Below the pieces are notes generated by a model that was given only the letters and a program-made list of their open reading frames with translations, ran no database searches and was not told the DNA's origin. From Sphingomonas spermidinifaciens (GTDB lineage Bacteria > Pseudomonadota > Alphaproteobacteria > Sphingomonadales > Sphingomonadaceae): a DNA stretch of 64,000 bases. Below, one piece after another: positions 50,848 through 59,261 of this stretch. The stretch lies in assembly GCF_002351485.1 (NCBI RefSeq), contig NZ_NWMW01000003.1, forward strand, positions 124,001 through 188,000, given 5' to 3'. Every line of letters starts with the position of its first letter. Positions within the stretch are counted from its first letter, which is position 1. The position numbers and the translations under genes were made by a program.

Positions 50848-51212
50848 CGCCGCTCCCGCACCATCGTGATGCCGATCCGCTCGCCCGCCTCGGCGATCGC
50901 GAGCTTGACGATCTCGACCTCCACCCGCGTCACACGCTCGTCACCGATGAACAGCGTGTCGGCGATATGCTCGGCCACCGCCTCGATCAGGGTGAAATGG
51001 ACACCCGCGGGCAGGTTCTGCGCCGCGGACTTGAGGTCGAGATAGGATTTCGACGCCGACAGCGGCGTATTGGGGTCGAAGCGCTCGGGCATCCTCAGAT
51101 CGACGGTGATCGAGATACGCAGCGGCTGGGGCAGGTGCGTCTCTTCGGAATAGACGCCGGTCAGGACGTCGACCTCGAGATCGCGGACCTGTAGCTTGAG
51201 GCTGTCGGGCAA
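50844..51212 (-). CDS. folB: Dihydroneopterin aldolase
   Basis: 122 residues. Motifs: LQVRDLEVDVLTGVYSEE at the N-terminus, RISITVDLRM, LDLKSAAQNLPAGVHFTLIEAVAEHIADTLF with the conserved Glu, and RVEVEIVKLAIAEAGERIGITMVR at the end. The conserved Lys is in EIVKLAI. The enzyme cuts dihydroneopterin to hydroxymethyl-dihydropterin in folate synthesis. It forms a two-gene unit with the FolM-like reductase. Confidence 0.9.
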   Translation of the reverse strand: MPDSLKLQVRDLEVDVLTGVYSEETHLPQPLRISITVDLRMPERFDPNTPLSASKSYLDLKSAAQNLPAGVHFTLIEAVAEHIADTLFIGDERVTRVEVEIVKLAIAEAGERIGITMVRERR

Positions 51213-51276
51213 GACTCGTGCCTTGATGATGGTTGAAACGCCGCGGCCGGTAGCAGAGCGCCGCGGCCGCGACCAG

Positions 51277-51909
51277 TCAGGCCGCGGCGCTGGGCCGCGC
51301 GCCCGCCGCCGCGTGCCAGCGGCGCAGGTTCACCGCATCCTCCGGCACTGCCAGCTTCGCCCGTCCGCAGAAATCGAGCGTCACCAGCGCGGTGATGTCG
51401 GCAAAGCTGTAGGCGTCGGTCGCGATCCATTCGCGGTCCGTGAGGTGCGCGTCGAGATCGGCGACAAACGCCGTCCACATAATCCGCGCACGCTCCACGA
51501 GTTCGGGGATCTGCGGGACAGAGGGTGCGGCGCCGACCAGCGCCCGGCCCGCCAGCGATCGCGCGCTGTTGCGAAAGGCATAGACGCCCGCGGCATAGCC
51601 CTCCCCCTCGATCCGCCTCGTCCATTGCTCGATGCGGCCTACCTCGATCGGCGACGCGCCGAACAGCGGCGGATCGGGCTGCAGCGCCTCCAGATAGCGG
51701 CAGATCGCCGGCCCTTCGGTCAGGCAGGCGCCGTCATCGGTTTCCAGCACCGGCACCGCACCGCGCGGATTGCACTTCAGGAAAGGCTCGCGCAGGTGCT
51801 CGCCGCCGGGCAGGTCGACTTCGACCAGTTCGAGCGCGATGCCCTTCTCGGCAGCAAAGATGCGCACGCGGCGCGGGCTGGGTGCCCAGGGCGAATCGTA
51901 GAGGCGCAT
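51277..51909 (-). CDS. Glutathione S-transferase family protein
   Basis: 210 residues. The thioredoxin-like N-domain has MRLYDSPWAPSPRRVRIFAAEKG, LKCNPRGAVPVLE and the SNAIL-like LTEGPAICRYLE. The helical C-domain has SFADITALVTLDFCGRAK. It binds glutathione and its substrate is unknown. It is transcribed alone, divergent from the acetyltransferase. Confidence 0.9.
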   Translation of the reverse strand: MRLYDSPWAPSPRRVRIFAAEKGIALELVEVDLPGGEHLREPFLKCNPRGAVPVLETDDGACLTEGPAICRYLEALQPDPPLFGASPIEVGRIEQWTRRIEGEGYAAGVYAFRNSARSLAGRALVGAAPSVPQIPELVERARIMWTAFVADLDAHLTDREWIATDAYSFADITALVTLDFCGRAKLAVPEDAVNLRRWHAAAGARPSAAA

Positions 51910-51957
51910 GCTTCTCTCCCCAAGAAATCGACGCTTGTCTTGTCATGTTGGAGCGTT

Positions 51958-52548
51958 ATGGCCCGCCGCCCGCACTGTTCGCGGACAGGAAAGCCGACGC
52001 CCGTGTTCGATCTCGTCCCCATCCAAGCCGTTTCGCCCGCCGCTGTCGAGGCTTTGCTCGACGCCGCCTTCGGCACCGACCGGCATGGACGCACCGCCTA
52101 TCGCCTGCGCGAGGGCGTCGCGCCGATTACGGCGATGAGCCTGGCGGCGGTGATTGGCGAGGAGTTGGTGGGGAGCATCCAATGCTGGCCCGTCCGCCTG
52201 ATCCGCGACGCGGGCGGGTCGGTGCCGATGATCCTCGTCGGACCGATCGCAGTCAGCCCCGCGCATCAGGATATCGGCATCGGCCGGGCGCTGACCCGTA
52301 CGGCGATCGAGCGGGCTGCCGAGGTCGAAGGGGGCGACGCGATGATGCTGATCGGCGATCCCGACTATTATGGCCGCTTCTTCGGGTTCAGTGCGGAGCG
52401 GACCGGCGGATGGCGGCTGCCCGGCCCGTTCGAGCCGCAACGGCTGCTCGCACTTGGGGCGGGCGTCCCCGAAACGGCGGGCGAAGTTGCGCCGCGGGTC
52501 AGCGCCGATACCTTGCAGCCGGCCGCTGGAGCTGATCCGCGTTCTTGA
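51958..52548 (+). CDS. GNAT-family N-acetyltransferase
   Basis: 196 residues from the ATG at 51958 with GGAG six bases upstream; a GTG at 52003 would remove 15 residues and fits the family N-terminus (FDLVPIQAVSPAAVEALLDAAFG) better. The acetyl-CoA site is in ILVGPIAVSPAHQDIGIGRALTRTAIERA, with the Q/RxxGxG/A form. DPDYYGRFFGF matches the YhbS-type subgroup. The substrate is unknown. Confidence 0.85.
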   Translation: MARRPHCSRTGKPTPVFDLVPIQAVSPAAVEALLDAAFGTDRHGRTAYRLREGVAPITAMSLAAVIGEELVGSIQCWPVRLIRDAGGSVPMILVGPIAVSPAHQDIGIGRALTRTAIERAAEVEGGDAMMLIGDPDYYGRFFGFSAERTGGWRLPGPFEPQRLLALGAGVPETAGEVAPRVSADTLQPAAGADPRS

Positions 52549-52603
52549 AATCCGTCAACCCAGTGCAGCCGGCGTCGCTGGCGGCAGGTGCGGCGTACGA
52601 TCG

Positions 52604-52627
52604 TCAAGCGATCCCAGCTTCCGCTAG
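52604..52627. repeat. REP-like palindrome, second copy (degenerate)
   Basis: AGCGATCCCAGCTTCCGCTAGG resembles the dyad at 42217-42242 (AGCGACCCCAGCTTTCGCCGGG), with 18 of 22 positions equal. It lies just past the 3' end of the ccm operon, in the gap 52549-52636. Confidence 0.35.
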
Positions 52628-52636
52628 GAAGAGGAA

Positions 52637-53041
52637 TTAGCGTCGCCGTCGCCGGAAGCTGCGCGCGGCGATCAGCGCGCCGATCACCAACAGCGCGAGC
52701 GGCGCGATCCAGAGCAGCGCGGTTGCCCCGCTCAGCGGCGGATCGTAACTCACATAATCGCCATATCGCTCGATCAGCCAGCGGCGGACATCGTCGGGCG
52801 CCTCTCCCTTGCCGATCCGCTCGCGCACCAGCGAGCGCATGTCGCCCGCCATCTCGGCATCCGAGTCGGCGATCGACTGGCCCTGACAGACGATGCAGCG
52901 CAGCGTCTCCATCAGAGCCTTGGCATCGCGTTCCCTGGCGGGGTCGGGCAGCTGGACGTTCGCCATCGGCGCCGCTGCCTGGTTCGACTGGCCGAGCGCG
53001 GGCGCGGCGACGACCAGCAGCGCGAGTGCGGTTCGCTTCAC
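52637..53041 (-). CDS. ccmH: Cytochrome c maturation protein CcmH
   Basis: 134 residues. Signal peptide; redox motif LRCIVCQGQSIADSDAEMAGDMR with two Cys; RRWLIERYGDYVSYDPPL; one C-terminal membrane helix (ALLWIAPLALLVIGALIA). CcmH reduces the apocytochrome CXXCH cysteines before heme attachment. It is the last gene of the operon, and no ccmI-like TPR extension is seen. It overlaps ccmG by four bases. Confidence 0.95.
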   Translation of the reverse strand: MKRTALALLVVAAPALGQSNQAAAPMANVQLPDPARERDAKALMETLRCIVCQGQSIADSDAEMAGDMRSLVRERIGKGEAPDDVRRWLIERYGDYVSYDPPLSGATALLWIAPLALLVIGALIAARSFRRRRR

Positions 53042-53565
53042 TTCGCGTCCTCGATCGCCTTCAGGATGTCGTCGACCTCGTTGGCGTTGATCGGCCCGAC
53101 ATGCTGGTGCGCGATCCGGCCCTCGGCATCGATGACGAAGGTTTCGGGCACGCCCGAGGAGCCTAGCGACAGTTGCACCTGGCTACGCGGATCGTCGCCG
53201 ACGCGGGCATAGGGATCGCCGTTCTCGGTCAGGAAGCGCTGCACCGCCGGCCCCGTGTCGCGGATGGCGATGGCGTCGATCTCGACCCCGCGATTTTTGA
53301 GCGCCATCAACTGCGGCGCTTCGGCGATGCAGGGAATGCACCAGCTGCCGAAGACATTCAGCAGCCGCACCCCGCCCTTCATGTCCGCCGCCGCCAGCCC
53401 GGGCTTGCCCGGCGCGATCGGGGCAAGGCGAAATTCGGGCAGCGGCTTGCCAACCAAAGCCGAGCGCACGACCGTATTGTCGGGCCGATAAAGCCCATAG
53501 AGCACCAGCCCCGCCAGCCCGACGAAGACGGCGAACGGCAACCAGATCAGCAGCCGCCGGTTCAA
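53038..53565 (-). CDS. ccmG: Thiol:disulfide interchange protein CcmG/DsbE
   Basis: 175 residues. An N-terminal membrane anchor (LLIWLPFAVFVGLAGLVLYG) is followed by a thioredoxin fold with NVFGSWCIPCIAEAP (WCxPC) and GVPETFVIDAEGRIAH with the cis-Pro in GVPETF. It supplies reductant to CcmH and apocytochrome c in the periplasm. It overlaps both neighbours by four bases. Confidence 0.95.
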   Translation of the reverse strand: MNRRLLIWLPFAVFVGLAGLVLYGLYRPDNTVVRSALVGKPLPEFRLAPIAPGKPGLAAADMKGGVRLLNVFGSWCIPCIAEAPQLMALKNRGVEIDAIAIRDTGPAVQRFLTENGDPYARVGDDPRSQVQLSLGSSGVPETFVIDAEGRIAHQHVGPINANEVDDILKAIEDAK

Positions 53566-55529
53566 GCCAGCGCCTCGCGCCGCGGCGCCTTTCGCTCACG
53601 CCGTACCCGGCCGATCAGGCTGAGGAGGCCGCCGAAGCCGATCAGGCCGCCGCCCGCCCAGATCAGTGTCACCCACGGTTTCCACCAAAGGCGTAGCTGC
53701 CAGCGCCCCTGCCCGTCGGGCTGGCCGATCACGGTATAGAGCTGGCCGTCGGCCGCGGTCAGGATATCGGCCTCGCTCGTGTTGGTCGGCGGGTCGGAGA
53801 AATAGCGGCTCTGCGGATGCATCCAGAAGGGATCGCCCTGCCCGCGCCGGACCGACAGTGCCGCCTCGATCGCCGACCAGTTGGGGCCGATTGCCGGGCG
53901 GATGCCGCGCATTTCGACCCGATACGGCCCGACCCAGAAGGCATCGCCGACGCGCGCGGCGACGAGCTTCTCGATCGTGAAGGCCCGCTCGCTCGCCATC
54001 CCGGCGATGCTCACCGCGACGCCAAGGTGCGCGATGACCATGCCCCAGGTGAATAGCGGCGTGCGGCGCAGATTGCGCTTCCACAAGGGCGCGACGCTCG
54101 CCACCGCAAGCCCCGCAGCAAGACCGAGCCCGAGGATCGCGAACGCTCCCGCGCCCCAGGCGAAGACGAAGAACGCCGCGGCCGTGAACACCGCCACCGC
54201 CAGCGGGATCGTGACGCGATTGAGCAGCGCCTGCCCGTCGTCGCGCCGCCAGCGGATCATCGGCCCCACCGCGATGCCGATCATCAGAAGGAGCGTGATC
54301 GGCACGATCGTCTTGTTGAAGAAGGGCGGCCCCACCGACAGCTGCGTTCCCATCGCCTGCGCCAGTATGGGATAAAGCGTCCCGATCAGGACGATGCCGA
54401 GGATGACCGAAAGAAGGAGGTTGTTGAGCACCAACCCGCCCTCACGGCTGATCGGCTCGAACGTCGAGCCCTGCTTCACCGTCCCGATCCGCGCGCCGAA
54501 CAGTGCCAGCGCGCCGCCGATGTAAAGGACGAGCAGGGCGAGGATGAAGCTGCCGCGCGTCGGATCGACGGCAAAGGCATGGACGCTGGTCAGGATGCCC
54601 GAGCGGACGAGGAAGGTGCCGATCATCGACATCGAGAACGCGACCACCGCCAGCATCACCGTCCAGGCGCGCAGCCCGTCGCGTGTCGCCAGCACCGTCA
54701 CCGAATGGAGAAGCGCCGTCGCCGCCAGCCACGGCATCAAGGATGCATTCTCGACCGGGTCCCAGAACCACCAGCCGCCCCAGCCCAGTTCGTAATAGGC
54801 CCAATAGCTTCCCGCGGTGATGCCGATCGTCAGGAACACCCAGGCACCCAGTACCCACGGCCGCATCGCCCGCGCGAACGCCGCGCCCACGTCGCGCGTC
54901 ACCAGCGCTCCGACCGCGAAGCTGAACGCGACGGACAGACCGACATAGCCGAAATAGAGCGTCGGCGGGTGGAAGGCGAGGCCGGGGTCCTGAAGCAGCG
55001 GATTGAGCCCGTTGCCGTCAACCGGCGCCGGGCTGACCCGCGCGAACGGGTTCGAGGCGAACAGGAGGAAGGCATAGAAGCCAAGCGCAATCAGCGCCTG
55101 CGCGCCCAGCGTCGCCACCAGCGTCCGCTCGGCCAGCCGCCGCTCGAGGATCGCAATCGCGCCGCCGGCGAGGCTGAGGATCGTGACCCAGAGGAGCATC
55201 GACCCCTCGTGATTCCCCCACGCCCCCGCGATCTTGTAGATCAGCGGCTTCATCGAGTGGCTGTTGGTAGCGACCAGCAGCACCGACATGTCCGATCGCA
55301 CGAAGACGAGGATCAGAAGCGCGAACGAAAGCGCCGCCAGCAGCCCCTGCACCACCGCGACCGGCCGGACGCCTCCCATCAACTGCGCCGCTGCGGCCAC
55401 GCTTGCGCGGTCCTGCCGGTCGGCGCGCCCCGGCCGCGCGCTCCACAGTCCCCCCGCCGCCAGCATCAGCTGAAGGAGCGCGAGCGCCGCGGCGAGCCAC
55501 AGCGCGGCCAGTCCGGTTTCGGCGATCAT
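53562..55529 (-). CDS. ccmF: Cytochrome c heme lyase subunit CcmF
   Basis: 655 residues with about 15 membrane helices. The tryptophan-rich heme-handling loop is GWGGWWFWDPVENASLMPWL. Other family segments include NSHSMKPLIYKIAGAWGNHEGSMLLW and TFLVRSGILTSVHAFAVDP. CcmF takes heme from CcmE and, with CcmH, attaches it to apocytochrome c. Its length is normal. Confidence 0.97.
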   Translation of the reverse strand: MIAETGLAALWLAAALALLQLMLAAGGLWSARPGRADRQDRASVAAAAQLMGGVRPVAVVQGLLAALSFALLILVFVRSDMSVLLVATNSHSMKPLIYKIAGAWGNHEGSMLLWVTILSLAGGAIAILERRLAERTLVATLGAQALIALGFYAFLLFASNPFARVSPAPVDGNGLNPLLQDPGLAFHPPTLYFGYVGLSVAFSFAVGALVTRDVGAAFARAMRPWVLGAWVFLTIGITAGSYWAYYELGWGGWWFWDPVENASLMPWLAATALLHSVTVLATRDGLRAWTVMLAVVAFSMSMIGTFLVRSGILTSVHAFAVDPTRGSFILALLVLYIGGALALFGARIGTVKQGSTFEPISREGGLVLNNLLLSVILGIVLIGTLYPILAQAMGTQLSVGPPFFNKTIVPITLLLMIGIAVGPMIRWRRDDGQALLNRVTIPLAVAVFTAAAFFVFAWGAGAFAILGLGLAAGLAVASVAPLWKRNLRRTPLFTWGMVIAHLGVAVSIAGMASERAFTIEKLVAARVGDAFWVGPYRVEMRGIRPAIGPNWSAIEAALSVRRGQGDPFWMHPQSRYFSDPPTNTSEADILTAADGQLYTVIGQPDGQGRWQLRLWWKPWVTLIWAGGGLIGFGGLLSLIGRVRRERKAPRREALA

Positions 55530-55960
55530 TGCTGGAGCGTCTTGGCCGCGGCCATCTTGCCAGCCATTTCGGGCGGCATGTAGCGCTCGTCATGCTTGGC
55601 AAGCAGGTTGTCGGCGGCGAAGCTGCCATCGGCGCGGAACTGCCCCTCGGCCACCACGCCCGACTGTTCCTTGAACAGGTCGGGGGCGATGCCGCTGAAC
55701 GTGACGGGCACGCGCGCCTTGCCGTCGGTAACGGTAAAGGCGATCGTCACGCCGTCGTTCTGCCGGTGGATCGATCCGGCCTCGACCATCCCGCCGAGCC
55801 GTACCGCGCGGCCGACCGGCGGCGCCTTGCCCGCGACATCGGCGGGGGCATAGAAGAAAGCCGCCTCGTCCTTGAGTGCGGAGAGCGCGAGCCCGCTCGC
55901 CCCCATCACCGCGACGAGGCCGAGGCCGACGAGCGCGAGGCGCTGATGCTTGGCCTTCAT
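55526..55960 (-). CDS. ccmE: Heme chaperone CcmE
   Basis: 144 residues from the ATG at 55960. A membrane anchor (LALVGLGLVAVMGASGLAL) is followed by an OB-fold (RAVRLGGMVEAGSIHR, VTFSGIAPDLFKEQSGVVAEG). The heme-binding His is H123 in LLAKHDERYMPPE, with Y127 four residues on. It carries heme in the periplasm from CcmC to CcmF. It overlaps ccmF and ccmD by four bases each. Confidence 0.96.
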   Translation of the reverse strand: MKAKHQRLALVGLGLVAVMGASGLALSALKDEAAFFYAPADVAGKAPPVGRAVRLGGMVEAGSIHRQNDGVTIAFTVTDGKARVPVTFSGIAPDLFKEQSGVVAEGQFRADGSFAADNLLAKHDERYMPPEMAGKMAAAKTLQQ

Positions 55961-56085
55961 CGCCGGCTCAGCTTTTCGGCGGCGCGCTCGGCGCGGCGCA
56001 TCGTCTGCCAGCTGTGAAGCGTGATGCCGACCGCGCCCGCGATCGTCACGGCATAAGCGGCGATGACGAAGCTCCACTGGTTCAT
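55957..56085 (-). CDS. ccmD: CcmD heme exporter subunit
   Basis: 42 residues from the ATG at 56085. It has one membrane helix (FVIAAYAVTIAGAVGITLHSW) followed by a basic tail (RRAERAAEKLSRR). Size, single helix, charge pattern and position between ccmC and ccmE identify it, although the sequence itself is poorly conserved in the family. It helps release holo-CcmE from CcmC. It overlaps each neighbour by four bases. Confidence 0.9.
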   Translation of the reverse strand: MNQWSFVIAAYAVTIAGAVGITLHSWQTMRRAERAAEKLSRR

Positions 56086-56801
56086 GCCGCCGCCATCCGC
56101 CGCATCCGCGCCTCGACCTTCCCCGCGGCCAGCATCGCGCGCATCCGCATCAGCACGATCCCTGCAAACAAGAGGGTGAAGCCGACCAGCGTGAACGGGA
56201 GTGGCCACAGGATCGCATTGTCGATCGTCGATTTGGTCAGCGTCAGGCTCTGCCCCTGATGGAGCGTGTTCCACCACACCACCGAATAGCGGATGATCGG
56301 CAGCAAGACGGTGCCGGCCAGCCCGAACAATGCGGGGATCCGCCCGTCGCCACCGCGCTGCGCATCCGCGCGCGACAGGGCGATATACGCCAGATAGACG
56401 AAGAACAGCAGCAGCATCGACGTCAGCCGCCCGTCCCATTGCCACCACGTCCCCCAGGTCGGCCGCCCCCAGATCGAGCCGGTGACGAGGCAGATGGCGG
56501 CGAACAGCGCGCCCGGCACCGCACAGGCGCGCGCCGACAGGCTGGCGAGCGGGTGACGCCAGACGAGATAGGCGATGCTGCCGATCGCGATCCCGCTCCA
56601 TCCGCCCATGCCGAGCCAAGCGGCGGGGACGTGAAGATAGAGGATGCGGACGGTTTCGCCCTGAAGATAATCAGGCGGCGTCTGCGTGAGGCCTGCCCAG
56701 GCACCGAACGCTGCGAAGGCGATGCCCGTCCAGATCAGCATCGGCGTCAACGGCCGCGCGATCTTCAGGAAACGGGCAGGGTTGGCATAAGCGTGCAGCA
56801 C
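56082..56801 (-). CDS. ccmC: Heme exporter protein CcmC
   Basis: 239 residues with six membrane helices. The tryptophan-rich motif is TGSIWGRPTWGTWWQWDGRLTS, and YLHVPAAWLGMGG and the later His in VVWWNTLHQG are the expected heme-ligand regions. CcmC loads heme onto CcmE. It is the first gene of the ccmC-D-E-F-G-H operon; ccmA and ccmB are not in this window. Confidence 0.96.
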   Translation of the reverse strand: MLHAYANPARFLKIARPLTPMLIWTGIAFAAFGAWAGLTQTPPDYLQGETVRILYLHVPAAWLGMGGWSGIAIGSIAYLVWRHPLASLSARACAVPGALFAAICLVTGSIWGRPTWGTWWQWDGRLTSMLLLFFVYLAYIALSRADAQRGGDGRIPALFGLAGTVLLPIIRYSVVWWNTLHQGQSLTLTKSTIDNAILWPLPFTLVGFTLLFAGIVLMRMRAMLAAGKVEARMRRMAAA

Positions 56802-56897
56802 GATGTCTCTTGTCTATCGCGGCTTTGTGCGAAACGCCACTGTCCGAAAGGCGAGTTGCGCGTTGCCGGGCCGGGCCGCCGCCGCTAAGCCCCGGCC

Positions 56898-57572
56898 ATG
56901 CTCAAGCTCATCCTCGGCAACAAGGCCTATAGTTCATGGTCGCTGCGCGGCTGGCTCGCCGCCAAGCATTCGGGACTTCCCTTCGAAGAGGTGGTCGTGC
57001 CGCTCTACGACGCCGAATGGGAAGCGCGGCGCGAGGGTGACGAGTTCGCGCCATCCTCGGGCAAGGTGCCGATCCTGTGGGACGGCGACGACGTGGTGGT
57101 CTGGGACAGCCTCGCCATCATCGAATATCTGAACGAGAAGACCGGCGACGACCGCTATTGGCCCGCGGATCCCGCCGCCCGCGCGATGGCGCGCTCGATG
57201 GCGGCCGAGATGCATTCGAGCTATGCGGCCCTCCGCAAGAAGCACCCGATGAACGTGCGCCAGGTCTATGAGCCCAAGCGCCCGGACGATGACGTGATCG
57301 CCGACCTCACCCGCATCATGGAACTGTGGGCACAGGCACGCGCGCGGTTCGGCGGCGAGGGCGACTTCCTGTTTGGCCAATGGAGCGCCGCCGACATGAT
57401 GTTCGCGCCGGTGGTCACGCGGATCGTCACCTATTCGCTCCCGATCGCGCGCTTTGCGGGCGGCTATCTCCAGGCGGTTATCGGCCACCCGCACATGCAG
57501 GACTGGATCGCCGGCGCGCAGGAAGAGGACTGGGTGCTCGAGCAATATGAGCAGGACACCGCAACCGCCTGA
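56898..57572 (+). CDS. Glutathione S-transferase (zeta/maleylacetoacetate-isomerase-like N-domain)
   Basis: 224 residues. The N-domain LILGNKAYSSWSLRGWLAAKHSGLPFEEVVVPL carries the catalytic Ser region (YSSWSLRGW); SSGKVPILWDGDDVVVWDSLAIIEYLNE is the glutathione-binding part. The C-domain has SAADMMFAPVVTRIVTY. The SSWSLR start is typical of a conserved proteobacterial GST subgroup. Its substrate is unknown. dapE starts just after its stop. Confidence 0.9.
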   Translation: MLKLILGNKAYSSWSLRGWLAAKHSGLPFEEVVVPLYDAEWEARREGDEFAPSSGKVPILWDGDDVVVWDSLAIIEYLNEKTGDDRYWPADPAARAMARSMAAEMHSSYAALRKKHPMNVRQVYEPKRPDDDVIADLTRIMELWAQARARFGGEGDFLFGQWSAADMMFAPVVTRIVTYSLPIARFAGGYLQAVIGHPHMQDWIAGAQEEDWVLEQYEQDTATA

Positions 57573-57573
57573 C

Positions 57574-58704
57574 ATGAGCGGCGAACCGCCCCTTCCCGTG
57601 CGCCTGACCCAGGCGCTGATCGCCGCCGAGAGCGTGACGCCCGCGCGAGGGGCCGTGTTCGACGTGCTCGAGGCGATGCTCACGCCACTCGGCTTCGCGG
57701 TCGATCGCTTCGTGACAGGCGAGGCGCCCGAAGGACCGGTCGAGAACCTGCTCGCCGTGCGCGGCACGGGCGGGCCGCACTTCGCCTTTGCCGGCCATGT
57801 GGACGTGGTGCCCGCCGGGACGGGCTGGAGCGCGGGCGCGTTCGAGCCCGTCGTGCGCGGCGACCTGCTCCATGGCCGCGGCGCGGTCGATATGAAGGGC
57901 GCGATCGGTGCCTTCGTCGCGGCCGCCTCTGCCCCGCAGGACCGGGGGACGCTAAGCCTCATCATCACCGGGGACGAGGAAGGCCCAGCAATCCACGGCA
58001 CCCGCGCGCTGATCGACCGGATGCGTGTCCGCGGACTCCAACCCAACATGTGCCTAGTAGGCGAGCCGACCTCCACGCATCGGCTGGGCGACACGATCAA
58101 GGTCGGGCGGCGGGGGTCGGTCAATATCTGGATCGACGTCCCCGGCCAGGCGGGGCACGTCGCCTACCCTCACCTCGCCGACAATCCGATTCCGCGGCTG
58201 GTGGCAGCGCTGGCCGAGATCGACGCGCTGGTGCTCGACACCGGCACCGACTGGTTCCAGCCCTCGAACATCGAGATCACTGACCTGGCCGTCGGCAATC
58301 CCGCGACCAACGTCATTCCGCCCCTCGCCTCGGCGCGGCTCAGCATCCGCTTCAACGACCAGCATCGCGGTGCCGAGCTGGGTGAGCGGATCGCGGCGAT
58401 CGTCCGCGCACATGCGCCCAACGCTGTGGTGCGGCCGGTCGTCTCGGGCGAGGCGTTCCTCACCGAGCCGGGGCCGCTTTCCACCCTCGTCAGCGACGCG
58501 ATCGAGGCGCGGCTAGGCCTGCGGCCCGAACTATCGACCAGCGGCGGCACCTCGGACGCGCGCTTTCTGTCGGCGCTCTGCCCCGTGGTCGAATTCGGCC
58601 TCCTCAACGCGACGATGCACAAGGCGGACGAGGCGGTGGCGATCCCCGATCTGGTGGCGCTGGCGGATATTTACCGGGATATCGTGGCGCGGGCGCTGGC
58701 CTAG
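57574..58704 (+). CDS. dapE: Succinyl-diaminopimelate desuccinylase
   Basis: 376 residues from ATG 57574, one base after the GST stop; an ATG at 57547 would overlap the GST gene. Zinc-site motifs: FAFAGHVDVVPAG (His), GRGAVDMKGAIGAF (Asp bridging) and ITGDEEGPAIHGT (catalytic Glu pair). RRGSVNIWIDVPGQAGHVAYPHLADNP is the dimerisation-domain signature, and TSGGTSDARF and VVEFGL follow. It makes LL-diaminopimelate for lysine and peptidoglycan. Confidence 0.95.
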   Translation: MSGEPPLPVRLTQALIAAESVTPARGAVFDVLEAMLTPLGFAVDRFVTGEAPEGPVENLLAVRGTGGPHFAFAGHVDVVPAGTGWSAGAFEPVVRGDLLHGRGAVDMKGAIGAFVAAASAPQDRGTLSLIITGDEEGPAIHGTRALIDRMRVRGLQPNMCLVGEPTSTHRLGDTIKVGRRGSVNIWIDVPGQAGHVAYPHLADNPIPRLVAALAEIDALVLDTGTDWFQPSNIEITDLAVGNPATNVIPPLASARLSIRFNDQHRGAELGERIAAIVRAHAPNAVVRPVVSGEAFLTEPGPLSTLVSDAIEARLGLRPELSTSGGTSDARFLSALCPVVEFGLLNATMHKADEAVAIPDLVALADIYRDIVARALA

Positions 58705-58733
58705 CTCGCGCTCCCGCGGAAGCGGAGCACGGC

Positions 58734-59261
58734 TTACCTAGGACGCCGCAGCACGATGTAGAGCGCCCCCGCCCCGCCATGCCGCGGATGCGCGGCGCGT
58801 ACCGCGGCGATCCGGTCGGCATGGCGCGAGGCGGCGATCCAGTCGCCCACCGCCGCCCGGATCGCACCGCGGGCATAGGGACGCTCGGCCTCGGGGCGCG
58901 GCGGCTTGCCCGTGACGAGAAGGAGCACCCGGTCGCCGCGCGCGATCGCCCGCGCAAGCCCCTGGTCGAGCATCGCATGCGCGCTGGCCAGCGTATGGCC
59001 GTGCAGGTCGATGCTGCTCTCCGGGCTGACCAGCCCTCTCGCGAGCTTCTTGTCCCAGCCGCCGTCGAGCGTCACCCCCGGCATGGCCGTACGGCGAGCG
59101 AGCGGCTTCGCCGCAAGCGGCGTCACTGTGATTGCGGGGGTCGTCAGTGATGCCGGCTCGGGCGGCACGGGCGGGCGACTGCGGCCGGGCAGCGGCTGCA
59201 CCGACGCCATCACCCGCGCCCAGAGCGCGGACTCGTCAGGGGCGAGCCGGCGCCCGGCCAT
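58734..59261 (-). CDS. Smr-domain protein
   Basis: 175 residues. A Pro-rich N-terminal half is followed by an Smr domain: SSIDLHGHTLASAHAMLDQGLARAIARG, VLLLVTGKPPR, and HPRHGGAGALYIVLRR. The DLHG and TGKG-like (here TGKP) motifs are those of small MutS-related nucleases or RNA-binding proteins. It overlaps the mltA end by 26 bases, so they are co-expressed, which is a common pairing in alphaproteobacteria. Confidence 0.92.
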   Translation of the reverse strand: MAGRRLAPDESALWARVMASVQPLPGRSRPPVPPEPASLTTPAITVTPLAAKPLARRTAMPGVTLDGGWDKKLARGLVSPESSIDLHGHTLASAHAMLDQGLARAIARGDRVLLLVTGKPPRPEAERPYARGAIRAAVGDWIAASRHADRIAAVRAAHPRHGGAGALYIVLRRPR

